Part shown: positions 16,180-24,516 of the stretch, in pieces
Position numbering within the stretch: the stretch's first letter is position 1
How the letters are laid out: each line of letters begins with the position of its first letter
NCBI GenBank assembly: GCA_965603075.1
Contig: CBFDBO010000002.1
Coordinates: 206,800 to 270,799, forward strand
Source of the DNA: JABJOR01 sp965603075
GTDB taxonomy: Bacteria > Pseudomonadota > Alphaproteobacteria > Rhodospirillales > Casp-alpha2
Direction: 5' to 3'
DNA: 64,000 nucleotides
Notes under the pieces: model-generated
What the model saw: the letters and a program-made list of their open reading frames with translations, nothing else
Databases searched by the model: none
Told to the model about the DNA's origin: nothing
Translations under genes and position numbers: made by a program

Positions 16180-17961
16180 ATGGCCGATAATACAAGAAAA
16201 CCAGCTGTAAAACTTCGTTCTCAGTGGTGGTTTAACGATCCCGATGATATGGGCATGACCGCTATGTATCTGGAGCGGTATTTCAATTTCGGTTTAACGC
16301 AGGAAGAATTGCGCTCAGGTCGTCCGATCATCGGTATTGCGCAAACGGGCAGCGAGCTGTCTCCGTGTAACTATATCCATACTCAAATCGAAGGGCGTAT
16401 CCGTGATGGTATCCGTGATGCGGGCGGTATTCCCATTGTGTTCCCCGTACACCCTATTCAGGAAACGGGCCGACGCCCAACCGCGGCATTAGACCGAAAT
16501 TTAGCGTACATGGGATTGGTTGAATTGCTGCATGGCTATCCCTTTGACGGCGTGGTGCTGACAACGGGTTGTGACAAGACCACCCCGGCGTGTTTGATGG
16601 CGGCTTCGACCATGAATATCCCGGCGATTGTGTTATCGGGTGGTCCTATGCTCGATTCTTATTGGCGCGATAAAATGGCTGGTTCCGGAACAACCCATTG
16701 GGAAGCCCGAAAGCTTCATTCGCTGGGCGAGATGACCGATGATGACTATATCGGTATGGCCATTTCACAGGTGCCAAGCACCGGACATTGTAACACCATG
16801 GGTACGGCAACAACCATGAATTCATTGGCGGAAAGTTTGGGTATGTCCCTGCCCGGTTCAGCAACGATCCCTGCCCCCTACCGTGAACGCGCCGCCGTTG
16901 CTTATAAAACGGGTAAACGATGTGTCGATCTGGTGATGGATGATATCAAACCATCCGACATAATGACGCGCAAAGCATTTGAAAACGCGATTTCAATGAA
17001 TACAGCACTCGGTGGTTCTACCAATGCGCAAGTTCATATTAATGCTATCGCCCGTCATGTGGGGGTGGAATTGGATATCGATGATTGGGAAAGTGTCGGT
17101 TATGACATTCCGTTATTGGTAAACATGCAACCCGCTGGCGAATTCCTTGGTGAAGCCTTTCACCGGGCGGGTGGTGTGCCGGCTGTGATGCATGAATTGT
17201 TGGGGGCTAATCGCCTGCATGGTGATTGCATGACCGTTGCCGGAACCACCATTGCAGAAAATGCCCGTGAGACAACAGACCGCCGTTTGGTGAAACCATA
17301 TAATGATCCGATGAAATTAAATGCGGGATTCCTGATTATGAAGGGTAACCTGTTCGATGCTGCGATTATGAAAACATCTGGTATCGATCCTGATTTCCAA
17401 TCCCGGTATCTAGATAATCCGGATGATCCCAATGCTTTTGAATGTAAGGCTCTGGTCTTTGAAGGATCAGAAGATTACCACGCTCGGGTTAATGATGCGG
17501 ATCTGGGCATGGATGAAAATTCGATTTTGATAATTCGATATACAGGCCCTATTGGGTGGCCCGGGTCGGCGGAAGTTGTGAACATGCAACCCTCCGACGC
17601 TTTATTAAAAGCGGGCATCAGTTCTCTACCTACCATAGGTGATGGTCGCCAAAGCGGGACATCAGGCAGCCCGTCAATTCTAAACGCATCACCCGAAGCC
17701 GCTGAAGGCAAAGGTCTGGCTTTGGTAAAGTCGGGTGATATGATCCGCGTTGATTTGAATAAAAGAACGGTCAACATGCTGGTCAGCGATGAAGAACTTG
17801 CCAGCCGTGCGGCAAATTTAAAGCTCAACATCCGACCCCATCAAACCCCTTGGCAGGAAATCTATCGCTCTAGCGTTGGACCGTTGTCTATGGGGGGATG
17901 CATGGAATTGGCAACAAACTATCATAATGTACGTCATGCCAAGCCTCGTAATAACCACTAG
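16180..17961 (+). CDS. xylD: D-xylonate dehydratase (IlvD/Edd family)
   Basis: This 593-aa dehydratase converts D-xylonate to 2-keto-3-deoxy-D-xylonate. Likely [2Fe-2S] ligands are Cys63 (SPCN), Cys131 (TTGCDKTTP) and Cys204 (GHCNTMGT). Stretches such as MTA.YLER, EELRSG.PIIGIAQTGS, RRPTAALDRNL, NMQPAGE and the C-terminal PRNNH match Caulobacter XylD (591 aa, ending PRHNH) very closely. A GGGGAAAG ribosome-binding site precedes the ATG. The last codons and stop lie in the first copy of a 32-bp tandem repeat. It is transcribed away from the rest of the pathway, behind the ROK regulator. Confidence 0.94.
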   Translation: MADNTRKPAVKLRSQWWFNDPDDMGMTAMYLERYFNFGLTQEELRSGRPIIGIAQTGSELSPCNYIHTQIEGRIRDGIRDAGGIPIVFPVHPIQETGRRPTAALDRNLAYMGLVELLHGYPFDGVVLTTGCDKTTPACLMAASTMNIPAIVLSGGPMLDSYWRDKMAGSGTTHWEARKLHSLGEMTDDDYIGMAISQVPSTGHCNTMGTATTMNSLAESLGMSLPGSATIPAPYRERAAVAYKTGKRCVDLVMDDIKPSDIMTRKAFENAISMNTALGGSTNAQVHINAIARHVGVELDIDDWESVGYDIPLLVNMQPAGEFLGEAFHRAGGVPAVMHELLGANRLHGDCMTVAGTTIAENARETTDRRLVKPYNDPMKLNAGFLIMKGNLFDAAIMKTSGIDPDFQSRYLDNPDDPNAFECKALVFEGSEDYHARVNDADLGMDENSILIIRYTGPIGWPGSAEVVNMQPSDALLKAGISSLPTIGDGRQSGTSGSPSILNASPEAAEGKGLALVKSGDMIRVDLNKRTVNMLVSDEELASRAANLKLNIRPHQTPWQEIYRSSVGPLSMGGCMELATNYHNVRHAKPRNNH

Positions 17962-18036
17962 GGTTATTGATTTATTCACGTAATAACCACTAGGGTTATT
18001 GATTTATTCACGTAATAACCACTAGGGTTATTGATT
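17947..18036. repeat. 32-bp tandem repeat, 2.8 copies, each with a hairpin
   Basis: Units start at 17947, 17979 and 18011 and look identical; the third is cut after about 26 bp. Each contains AATAACC-ACTAG-GGTTATT, a perfect 7-bp stem. The first copy encodes the end of xylD including its TAG stop. The array ends on the stop codon of the convergent pomB-like gene, so the two genes are separated only by copies of the xylD 3' end. Confidence 0.95.
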
Positions 18037-18835
18037 AATTATTTGTCGGTTGTTCTTGTCCTGTCACCGTATTGTCATCAATGAGTATAGAGATTTCCAC
18101 GCGGCGATTCATGGCGCGGTTCTCAATGGTCTCGTTGTCGATGCGGGGACGGCTATCACCGAACCCTTGAATGGTGAGGTTCTGGGGTGAGATACCTTTG
18201 TTCTCTAAAAGCACCAATGCTACGGCGGCGGCACGTCCGGCAGAAAGCTCCCAATTAGATTTGTAATGCGCCCCCGGTGACAAGGGCACGTTATCGGTAT
18301 GACCACCGACGATGATTGTGCCTTTTGCTTCGACCAGTACCTCGGCAATCCGGTGGAGCATAATTTCAAAATCAAGGGTGATATCGGCGCTGCCCGTCAG
18401 AAAGGCTATTTCACTGGGGAAACGAAGTGTCACAATGCCGCTCTCACGATCAACCTCAATCCCCGTATCGGGTAAGTTCTCGGCGATGGTTTTTTTAAGG
18501 GTGTTTTCAAAATCTATGGTGCGTTGTTCCTGGGCTTCTTTTGCGGCCACCAACAAGTCTTCTTCGGAAACTTCTTCGGGGACAGATTTAATTTCGATGG
18601 AGCCCGGTTGGTCACTGGTTAGGGTTTCATTGAAGGACGATCCAAAGGCTTCCCGAAGAGATCCGGCCAAGGCCTTGTATTTTTCGACGTCAAGTGTTGA
18701 GTAGGTAAACAACAACACAAACAACGTAAACAGCAGCGCCATCAGATCACCAAATGTGACCATCCATGTGGGGGCGCCGGCAGATTTTGGACCGGCTGAT
18801 TTAGGAGCCCGATCTTGCGTTTTGCGCTTCATCAA
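18035..18835 (-). CDS. pomB: MotB/PomB-like flagellar stator protein with OmpA peptidoglycan-binding domain
   Basis: This 266-aa protein has a cytoplasmic tail, one transmembrane helix with the ion-carrying Asp30 (TFGDLMALL), a plug/linker (STLDVEKYKALAGSLREAFG, PomB-like), and a C-terminal OmpA domain (GGHTDNVPLS, NWELSAGRAAAV). It pairs with the pomA-like gene 15 bp upstream. The PomB-like helix and linker hint at Na+ coupling, but the ion cannot be proved. The N-terminus contains a repeated PKSAG. Confidence 0.85.
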   Translation of the reverse strand: MMKRKTQDRAPKSAGPKSAGAPTWMVTFGDLMALLFTLFVLLFTYSTLDVEKYKALAGSLREAFGSSFNETLTSDQPGSIEIKSVPEEVSEEDLLVAAKEAQEQRTIDFENTLKKTIAENLPDTGIEVDRESGIVTLRFPSEIAFLTGSADITLDFEIMLHRIAEVLVEAKGTIIVGGHTDNVPLSPGAHYKSNWELSAGRAAAVALVLLENKGISPQNLTIQGFGDSRPRIDNETIENRAMNRRVEISILIDDNTVTGQEQPTNN

Positions 18836-18850
18836 GTTTCTCTTTGTGCT

Positions 18851-19651
18851 TTATTTCTCATCACCACTATCGGTGCTATCGCTACCCTCATCGTATGTTG
18901 CATTTCGAATTTGACCAGAGGGCAAATGCGCGGCAAGTGTTTCTTCCATGATGTAACGGCTCTGACGAAGGTATATTAAATTGATACTTTCCACGATCAG
19001 ACCATGAACACTTTGTTCCTCACGAGTTTTTCTTGCTAATTTATCGGCGATGGGAATGGCGATAAGATTTGCAATCAGCGCGCCATAAAATGTTGTTAGC
19101 ATCGCAACGGCCATTGCAGGACCAATGGCGGCTGGATCGTCCAAACCGCTCAACATTTGCACCAATCCCACAAGCGTACCGATCATACCAAATGCGGGCG
19201 CAGACTCGCCAATACCACGGAACATGGCTTCGCCTTTTTCTTGAACAATAATGCTTTGATCAATTTCGGTGAGTACGATATTTTCGATGGCTTCAATTTT
19301 ATGTCCGTCGATAATCAGGCGAATACCATCCCGGAATAATTCGTTTGATATTTCAAATTTTTCTAATGCCAGTACGCCAGATTTTTTCGCAGCTACACCC
19401 ATTTCAATGGCAAGGTCATAAATTTCGGATGGATCATTGCTGACGTTCATGAATGCGGCTTTGCTGCCTGTCACAAAGGCGGCCAGAACATCTTTCAAGC
19501 GGAACTTGATCATTGTGGCGGCAAAGGTTCCGCCACAAACGATCATTAATCCCGCCGTATTAACGAATGAATTGATATCACCACCGGTTGCAATGGCGGC
19601 AAAGATAACCCCCAAACCAAAAATTAAACCAATTAACGTTGATATATCCAT
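18851..19651 (-). CDS. pomA: MotA/PomA-like flagellar stator protein
   Basis: This 266-aa membrane protein has four helices and the ExbB/MotA core: GESAPAFGMIGTLVGLV followed by DDPAAIGPAMAVAMLTTFYGA. The N-terminus (MDISTLIGLI, TGGD) and these blocks align well with Vibrio PomA. An acidic C-terminal tail (DEGSDSTDSGDEK) is unusual. It forms a two-gene operon with the PomB-like protein and is distinct from the MotA encoded at 47896. Confidence 0.87.
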   Translation of the reverse strand: MDISTLIGLIFGLGVIFAAIATGGDINSFVNTAGLMIVCGGTFAATMIKFRLKDVLAAFVTGSKAAFMNVSNDPSEIYDLAIEMGVAAKKSGVLALEKFEISNELFRDGIRLIIDGHKIEAIENIVLTEIDQSIIVQEKGEAMFRGIGESAPAFGMIGTLVGLVQMLSGLDDPAAIGPAMAVAMLTTFYGALIANLIAIPIADKLARKTREEQSVHGLIVESINLIYLRQSRYIMEETLAAHLPSGQIRNATYDEGSDSTDSGDEK

Positions 19652-19784
19652 GTTTTATACCTGAGTTTAATAGCCAAGAATTTCATCAGACTATGTAGTA
19701 TATATCACGCACTATAAGAACAAAAAATGATTGAAATCAATTTAATAACAGAATCAAAACTCTTTTGTGGTCTTCGATTGTATA

Positions 19785-20204
19785 TCAACTTTCAATTATT
19801 CTTGTCTCACGGGTAATATTACACGATTTGCCCAGCATCATGGAAGCGGAGCAATATTTCTCATGGGATAGCCGAACGGCATTCTCGACTTTGGTTTGAC
19901 TAAGGCCCGTTCCCGTTACCGTGAAAACCATATGGATATCGGTGAACACACTGGGTACACCCTCGGCCCGTTTGGCATCCAAATCAACCACACAATCGAT
20001 AACGTCTTCACGTGATTTCTGCAAAATCATCACAACATCTATTCCCGCGCACCCGCCTAGCCCCATAAGGAGCAATTCCATAGGGCTCGCACCGACGGTG
20101 GGTCTATCTTTTGGCCCACCGGAAGCATCGATTAGAACGCCATGACCGGATTCTGACATGCCGACGAATTGGAAATCTTCTATCCATTTTACTTGTGATT
20201 TCAT
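19785..20204 (-). CDS. OsmC/Ohr-family protein
   Basis: This 139-aa protein has the two conserved cysteines of the OsmC family, Cys52 (GLGGCAGIDVV) and Cys118 (HEKYCSASMML). The family reduces organic hydroperoxides or acts on acyl thiol adducts. It resembles the YhfA-like subgroup more than Ohr. It is a single gene, with about 130 bp to the pomA start on the other side of its stop. The role in oxidant defence is known for the family, not shown here. Confidence 0.85.
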   Translation of the reverse strand: MKSQVKWIEDFQFVGMSESGHGVLIDASGGPKDRPTVGASPMELLLMGLGGCAGIDVVMILQKSREDVIDCVVDLDAKRAEGVPSVFTDIHMVFTVTGTGLSQTKVENAVRLSHEKYCSASMMLGKSCNITRETRIIES

Positions 20205-20368
20205 TATTTAAATCCTGAAGAATAATTAAAGTTGTCGGCAATCTATCGCGCGCGGAACGGTGGTGCAATGGCGCAATCATGATAAAAGGTAAAGATGAAT
20301 TCGGAAAATTTGATTGGGTCAGGTTTCTATTCATGCTATCAGTTTTCTATCCAAGGTATAGGAATCAA

Positions 20369-20869
20369 ATGGCTATCATTCATATGATCAGTGGCCCTGT
20401 CGGTGTCGGCAAGACCACCTACTCTATCAAGTTGGCAACAAAATTAAACGCCGTTCGGTTTTCTATCGATGACTGGCTGACGCCGCTGTTCTTTGCCGAT
20501 AACCCCGAACCGGTTTCTTACGAGTGGGCCGTGGAACGGGCGATCCGGTGCGAGAAACGCATCGCTGGGGTGTCGTTTGATGTTTTGAAAACAGGTGCCG
20601 ATGTTATTTGGGATTTAGGGTGTATGGAGCTCGATCAACGAGAGCGATTATATACCATGGCGCAGGATACGCCCTACGCCATTCGCTTGCATGTATTAGA
20701 AGCGCCGGCAGATCTCAGACGTGAGCGCGTTCGTCACCGGAATGTTAAAAAAACGGATGGTTATGTAATGGATGTGACCGATGAGATGATCGACTTTATG
20801 GATGCACGTTCTATCACCGCAACGGCAGATGAAATTGCTGATATTGTTTTTATCGACACTCGCCTATAA
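20369..20869 (+). CDS. P-loop (AAA_33/zeta-toxin-like) kinase-type ATPase
   Basis: This protein of about 166 aa starts most plausibly at the ATG at 20369 (MAIIHMISG, preceded by AGGAATC). An in-frame extension back to 20279 has no family features. The Walker A motif is GPVGVGKTT. A Walker-B-like DVIWDLG and a Lid with RRERVRHRN follow, as in small-molecule or nucleotide kinases. The substrate is unknown. No antitoxin-like gene is next to it, so a toxin role is not supported. Confidence 0.72.
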   Translation: MAIIHMISGPVGVGKTTYSIKLATKLNAVRFSIDDWLTPLFFADNPEPVSYEWAVERAIRCEKRIAGVSFDVLKTGADVIWDLGCMELDQRERLYTMAQDTPYAIRLHVLEAPADLRRERVRHRNVKKTDGYVMDVTDEMIDFMDARSITATADEIADIVFIDTRL

Positions 20870-20901
20870 AAAATAAAAATATAAAAACAAAGGGAATAAT
20901 C

Positions 20902-21870
20902 ATGGGACCCAATACAAAAGGCGTTTTTTTGGCACTGATTGGTTTTGCTATTTTTTCTTCCCATGATGTTGTTATCAAATATCTAGGCGTTTCTTATAGC
21001 CCGTTTCAGATCATGTTTTTTAGTGTGTTATTTGGGTTCCCTCTGATATCGTTCATGTTGGTCCGTGATGCCAGCACGGAAAACTTGCGCCCCCGCCACC
21101 CATGGTGGACGGCGCTACGCACGATTTCAGTACTGGTTACCGGGATTTGTGTTTTTTATGCCTTTTCGGTTTTGCCGCTGGCGCAAACATACGCCATGTT
21201 GTTCGCCTCCCCCCTTCTCATTACTTTATTATCCATTCCCATTCTTGGCGAACGTGTGGGGCTGCACCGTGGCGGAGCCATTGTTGTTGGTTTAATCGGC
21301 GTGTTAATTGTTTTGCGCCCCGGCACGTCGGAATTTACACTTGGACATTTGGCGGCTCTTACGGCGGCATTCAGTATTTCACTGGCATCTGTTATCGTAC
21401 GCCGAATTGGCAAGGATGAACGCGATGTGGTGTTGTTGCTTTATCCCATGTTAGCGAACTTCATCTTCATGGGTGCGCTCATGCCGTTTTACTATAAACC
21501 CTTACCGTTGATTGATTTGGGCGCCATGGCGTTGCTCGCGGCTTTTGCCATTGCTGCGATGGTTTGTATGATCGGGGCTTATAAATCAGGTGAGGCCGTG
21601 GTGGTGGCCCCCATGCAGTATTCGCAAATTATTTGGGCTATTATTTTTGGGTTCGTGTTCTTTGGGGAAACACCCGATACACAAACCCTATTGGGCGTTG
21701 TGGTCATTATTGTGAGCGGTGTTTATATCGTATTACGAGAAAGCCGTATCAATACGTCCGACAACACCCCTGTTTTAAGGTCCCGCAGCCGGGTCGCCGC
21801 TGGGGCTTACTTCCGGATTGGTCCTAAGGTGGAGGAGGCTAAGGCGCGTGAGAAAAAAGAAAAAATTTGA
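20902..21870 (+). CDS. EamA/DMT-family transporter
   Basis: This 322-aa protein has about ten transmembrane helices in two EamA repeats. The first repeat carries RHPWWTALRT and PLAQTYAMLFASPL, the second EAVVVAPMQYSQIIWA and FGETPDTQTLLG. These are typical of RhaT/RarD-like drug-metabolite exporters. The C-terminal tail is basic. Substrate unknown. It follows the P-loop gene by 32 bp and may be cotranscribed with it. Confidence 0.87.
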   Translation: MGPNTKGVFLALIGFAIFSSHDVVIKYLGVSYSPFQIMFFSVLFGFPLISFMLVRDASTENLRPRHPWWTALRTISVLVTGICVFYAFSVLPLAQTYAMLFASPLLITLLSIPILGERVGLHRGGAIVVGLIGVLIVLRPGTSEFTLGHLAALTAAFSISLASVIVRRIGKDERDVVLLLYPMLANFIFMGALMPFYYKPLPLIDLGAMALLAAFAIAAMVCMIGAYKSGEAVVVAPMQYSQIIWAIIFGFVFFGETPDTQTLLGVVVIIVSGVYIVLRESRINTSDNTPVLRSRSRVAAGAYFRIGPKVEEAKAREKKEKI

Positions 21871-22010
21871 ACAATACCGCCTTCTTAACACGGACGTATA
21901 AAGATATTTGACTAATACCGGGGGTTTGTTGGTGTTACTTTAATGAATAAAAAGATATCGAATTTTTAAAAAATTAACGTTTCTCATTACATCTATTAAG
22001 GAGAAACTTA

Positions 22011-22302
22011 ATGATCAATAAAACCAAACGCCTCCTACTTGCGGCGGCACTCGCCGTTGGCTCAACAGCTTTATTTTCTGTGCCAACCGTACAAGCCGCT
22101 GATATGGGCGCTAAGGGTGAACCTATTAAACTCGCCATGCATGAATGGACCGGTCAACATATTACAACACTGATCTCTGGAAAAGTTTTAGAGAAAATTG
22201 GCTACAGCGTTGAATAAGTAACCGCCGGGTATTTAGGGGCTGGCGCGGCGCTCGCCGATGGTAACCTGACCGCATCCCTCGAAGTTTAGGACAATCAATC
22301 TT
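22011..22302 (+). pseudogene. Truncated glycine-betaine-type ABC binding protein (ProX/OpuAC remnant)
   Basis: A good ribosome-binding site (AAGGAG) and an intact signal peptide (AAALAVGSTALF, cleavage near VQAADM) lead into 68 codons ending in TAA at 22215. The same frame continues past the stop as VTAGYLGAGAALADGNLTASLEV, then TAG, then DNQSLWRLEKPIWDGAL. That run reads like the start of the betaine-binding domain. The TAA sits where Tyr is likely and the TAG where Trp is expected, so both look like point nonsense mutations. The rest of the gene is gone. Confidence 0.75.
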
Positions 22303-22303
22303 T

Positions 22304-22432
22304 ATGGCGCTTGGAAAAGCCGATATGGGACGGGGCATTGTAACGGGGTTATCAATGGCGTTGATTGCCATGGTTGCCGACCGCATTTTGCAGTCCTATG
22401 CCCGACAAAGACAACAGGCTCTCGGTCTATAA
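22304..22432 (+). pseudogene. C-terminal remnant of a ProW-type ABC permease
   Basis: A 42-codon reading gives GKADMGRGIVTGLSMALIAM followed by VADRILQSYARQRQQALGL and a stop. This is the characteristic last helix and tail of betaine/proline ABC permeases. It lies directly after the broken binding-protein fragment in a different frame. An internal deletion has apparently removed the rest of both genes. It could still be translated as a micropeptide, but no function is likely. Confidence 0.65.
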
Positions 22433-22450
22433 AGTCGATTAATGGATGGT

Positions 22451-22897
22451 TTAAGAGGCTTTGCGAACCGCTTGAAGGGTATCGCGCACGGCTTCCAACT
22501 CATTGATGACCGATAAAATATCATCGCGATTGTCCGTCGATAGGGACGCAAGCACTTCAGTTTGAATAGTCGGCTGTGGTGTTTCGCCTGATTTTACGTC
22601 AAGGGCGCCCGTTTTATCCGGGAAGTGGCCGTTATTCTGCCGTAACATTTTTTGCACACCTTTAATGGTGTAGCCTTCGGTGTGCAATAAATCCTTGATG
22701 GTGGATAGAAGCTCAATGTCTTCAGGGCGATAATAGCGTCTGCCACCAGCCCGTTTCAGGGGTTTGATCTGGGGGAATTTACTCTCCCAAAAACGCAGGA
22801 CATGTTGGGGCAGGTCAAGTTCCCGAGCGGCTTCGCTGATGGTGCGAAATGCATTTGCTGATTTTGTTGGTTTATTTATTGGTTTGGCCTGTTCCAT
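22451..22897 (-). CDS. MerR-family transcriptional regulator
   Basis: This 148-aa protein has an N-terminal MerR winged helix: FRTISEAARELDLPQHVLRF, then WESKFPQIKP and RRYYRPEDIELL. A short C-terminal part without metal-binding cysteines follows. The variant helix with FWESKF is the one found next to ihfA in many Alphaproteobacteria. Its target is unknown. It is the last gene of the rpmF-plsX-fabH-ihfA-merR block. Confidence 0.87.
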   Translation of the reverse strand: MEQAKPINKPTKSANAFRTISEAARELDLPQHVLRFWESKFPQIKPLKRAGGRRYYRPEDIELLSTIKDLLHTEGYTIKGVQKMLRQNNGHFPDKTGALDVKSGETPQPTIQTEVLASLSTDNRDDILSVINELEAVRDTLQAVRKAS

Positions 22898-22955
22898 AAT
22901 TAACTTAGCTCATTCGTTCATCGTTACCAGAAGCGGATTATGTATCCTTATGGGG

Positions 22956-22988
22956 TGATTAAGACTTAATTGGTTGATTAAGACTTAG
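22956..22988. repeat. 19-bp duplication of the ihfA 3' end
   Basis: TGATTAAGACTTA occurs at 22956 and 22975, a 19-bp period. The copy at 22975 contains the ihfA stop codon and last codons; the other lies just downstream on the minus strand. Confidence 0.8.
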
Positions 22989-23286
22989 ACGAATTGCCTT
23001 CGTTAATGCGACTTTTTAAAACCTGTGAAGGTCTGAAAACTAGTACCTTACGGGGTAAAATTGGAACTTCTTCACCTGTCTTAGGATTGCGACCAATGCG
23101 CTCTCCTTTTTGGCGAATGGAGAAACTTCCAAATGAAGAGATCTTTACCGTATCGCCTTTAGACAAGGATTCGGTGATATAAGATAGGACTGATTCGAGT
23201 AAATCTGATGATTCATTACGAGAAAGGCCTACTTCTTGATACACTGCTTCGCTTAGTTGCGCGCGTGTAATCGTTGTATCTGCCAT
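22978..23286 (-). CDS. ihfA: Integration host factor alpha subunit
   Basis: This 102-aa DNA-bending protein has the HU/IHF fold with SSFGSFSIRQKGERIGRNPKTG in the beta-arm region and an N-terminal TITRAQLSEAVYQEVGLSR. It pairs with IhfB, encoded elsewhere, to bend DNA in replication, recombination and sigma54 promoters. Its length and the EEVPILPRKVLVFRPS stretch match IhfA rather than HU. Confidence 0.93.
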   Translation of the reverse strand: MADTTITRAQLSEAVYQEVGLSRNESSDLLESVLSYITESLSKGDTVKISSFGSFSIRQKGERIGRNPKTGEEVPILPRKVLVFRPSQVLKSRINEGNSSKS

Positions 23287-23465
23287 ATTCGACCCCGTTT
23301 TATGTTCGTTTTTTATGAGTATCTTTTATTTGTTACTCTGAAAGTAACGTGCACCCGTTATGTCGTCAACGTTTTAGAGTCTTTATAGTTGAATTTGAAG
23401 CATTTATTTGGTGTTTGCGAACTTATAAATGAACTCTGCGCTCAATATATAGAATAATATTACAG

Positions 23466-23531
23466 ATAATTACCCTGAAACTACCCTGAAACTACCCTGA
23501 AATTACCTCGGTATTACCACGAATTACCAGC
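23466..23531. repeat. 11-bp tandem repeat, six degenerate copies at the fabH 3' end
   Basis: Units start at 23466, 23477, 23488, 23499, 23510 and 23521. On the minus strand they read GGTAATTC, GGTAATAC, GGTAATTT, GGGTAGTTTC (twice) and GGGTAATTA. The first unit holds the last sense codon and the TAA stop of fabH. The array fills the space just downstream of the gene. Confidence 0.88.
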
Positions 23532-24516
23532 GAACGAGAGCAGAGCCCCAAGTCAGTCCACCACCCATAGCTTCCAGAAGGAGCAATTGTCCCCGTTGAA
23601 TGCGGCCATCTTTGACGGCTTCATCCAGTGCCAATGGGATGGAGGCAGCCGATGTATTGGCGTGGCGATCGACGGTAATAACGATACGTTCTGGACCCAT
23701 ATTGAGTTTTTTAGCGGTGCTGTCCAAAATACGTTTATTGGCTTGATGAGGAACCAACCAGTCAATATCATCGCGTTCATAACCATTGGCTTGCAAGGCT
23801 TCATCAACCACAGCGGCCAGATTAATGACCGCGTGACGAAAGACTTCGCGACCAACCATGCGCACATGGCCCGTGGTCTGGGTTGAAGACGGGCCGCCGT
23901 CGACATAAAGCAGATCAGTGTGATCGCCATCTGAGTGTAGATGGGTGGAAAGAATGCCTTGCACGTTATTGTTTGAGACCGCTGATTGCGCGGCGTAGTC
24001 ATGATTCTTTTTGAGAACCACAGCCCCTGCCCCGTCGCCAAATAGAACGCATGTGGTGCGATCTTCCCAATCCAGCAATCTTGAAAATGTTTCTGCGCCG
24101 ATAACAACGACGGTTTCGGCCTGTCCTGCGCGAATAAAGTTATCACCGACGGATAAAGCATAGATAAAGCCTGAACAAACGGCCTGCACATCAAATGCCG
24201 CCCCCCGTTTCATGCCGAGCATGGATTGAACTTTGGTTGCCGTGGACGGAAAGGTACGATCGGGTGTTGTGGTTGCCACAATAACCAAATCAACGTCTTC
24301 AATGGCCGTCTCAGAGTGTTCTAGCGCCCGGAGGGCCGCTTTGTGCGCGATATGGGATGTGAATTCGCCTTCTGCCGCAATACGGCGTTCTTTGATCCCT
24401 GTGCGCGATTGGATCCATTCGTCGGAGGTGTCGACGGTTTTTGCCAATTCTTCGTTGGTTACACATTTTTCAGGTAAATAAGAGCCACTTCCGGCGATAT
24501 AAGAACGTGACATCAT
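23524..24516 (-). CDS. fabH: Beta-ketoacyl-ACP synthase III
   Basis: This 330-aa thiolase-fold enzyme starts fatty-acid chains by condensing acetyl-CoA with malonyl-ACP. The catalytic Cys114 lies in QAVCSGF, the His in VPHQANKRI, and the Asn in the NTSAAS stretch. Its first ATG shares one base with the plsX stop, and MM at the N-terminus leaves two possible starts. The order plsX-fabH-ihfA is typical of Alphaproteobacteria. Confidence 0.95.
   Translation of the reverse strand: MMSRSYIAGSGSYLPEKCVTNEELAKTVDTSDEWIQSRTGIKERRIAAEGEFTSHIAHKAALRALEHSETAIEDVDLVIVATTTPDRTFPSTATKVQSMLGMKRGAAFDVQAVCSGFIYALSVGDNFIRAGQAETVVVIGAETFSRLLDWEDRTTCVLFGDGAGAVVLKKNHDYAAQSAVSNNNVQGILSTHLHSDGDHTDLLYVDGGPSSTQTTGHVRMVGREVFRHAVINLAAVVDEALQANGYERDDIDWLVPHQANKRILDSTAKKLNMGPERIVITVDRHANTSAASIPLALDEAVKDGRIQRGQLLLLEAMGGGLTWGSALVRW

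Noticed and set aside
20369..20869. Zeta-type toxin of a toxin-antitoxin pair
   Set aside because: Only the generic P-loop kinase features are visible and no small antitoxin gene lies next to it.
23553..24194. 213-codon minus-strand frame inside fabH
   Set aside because: It is an alternative frame of fabH, whose own frame carries all catalytic residues.
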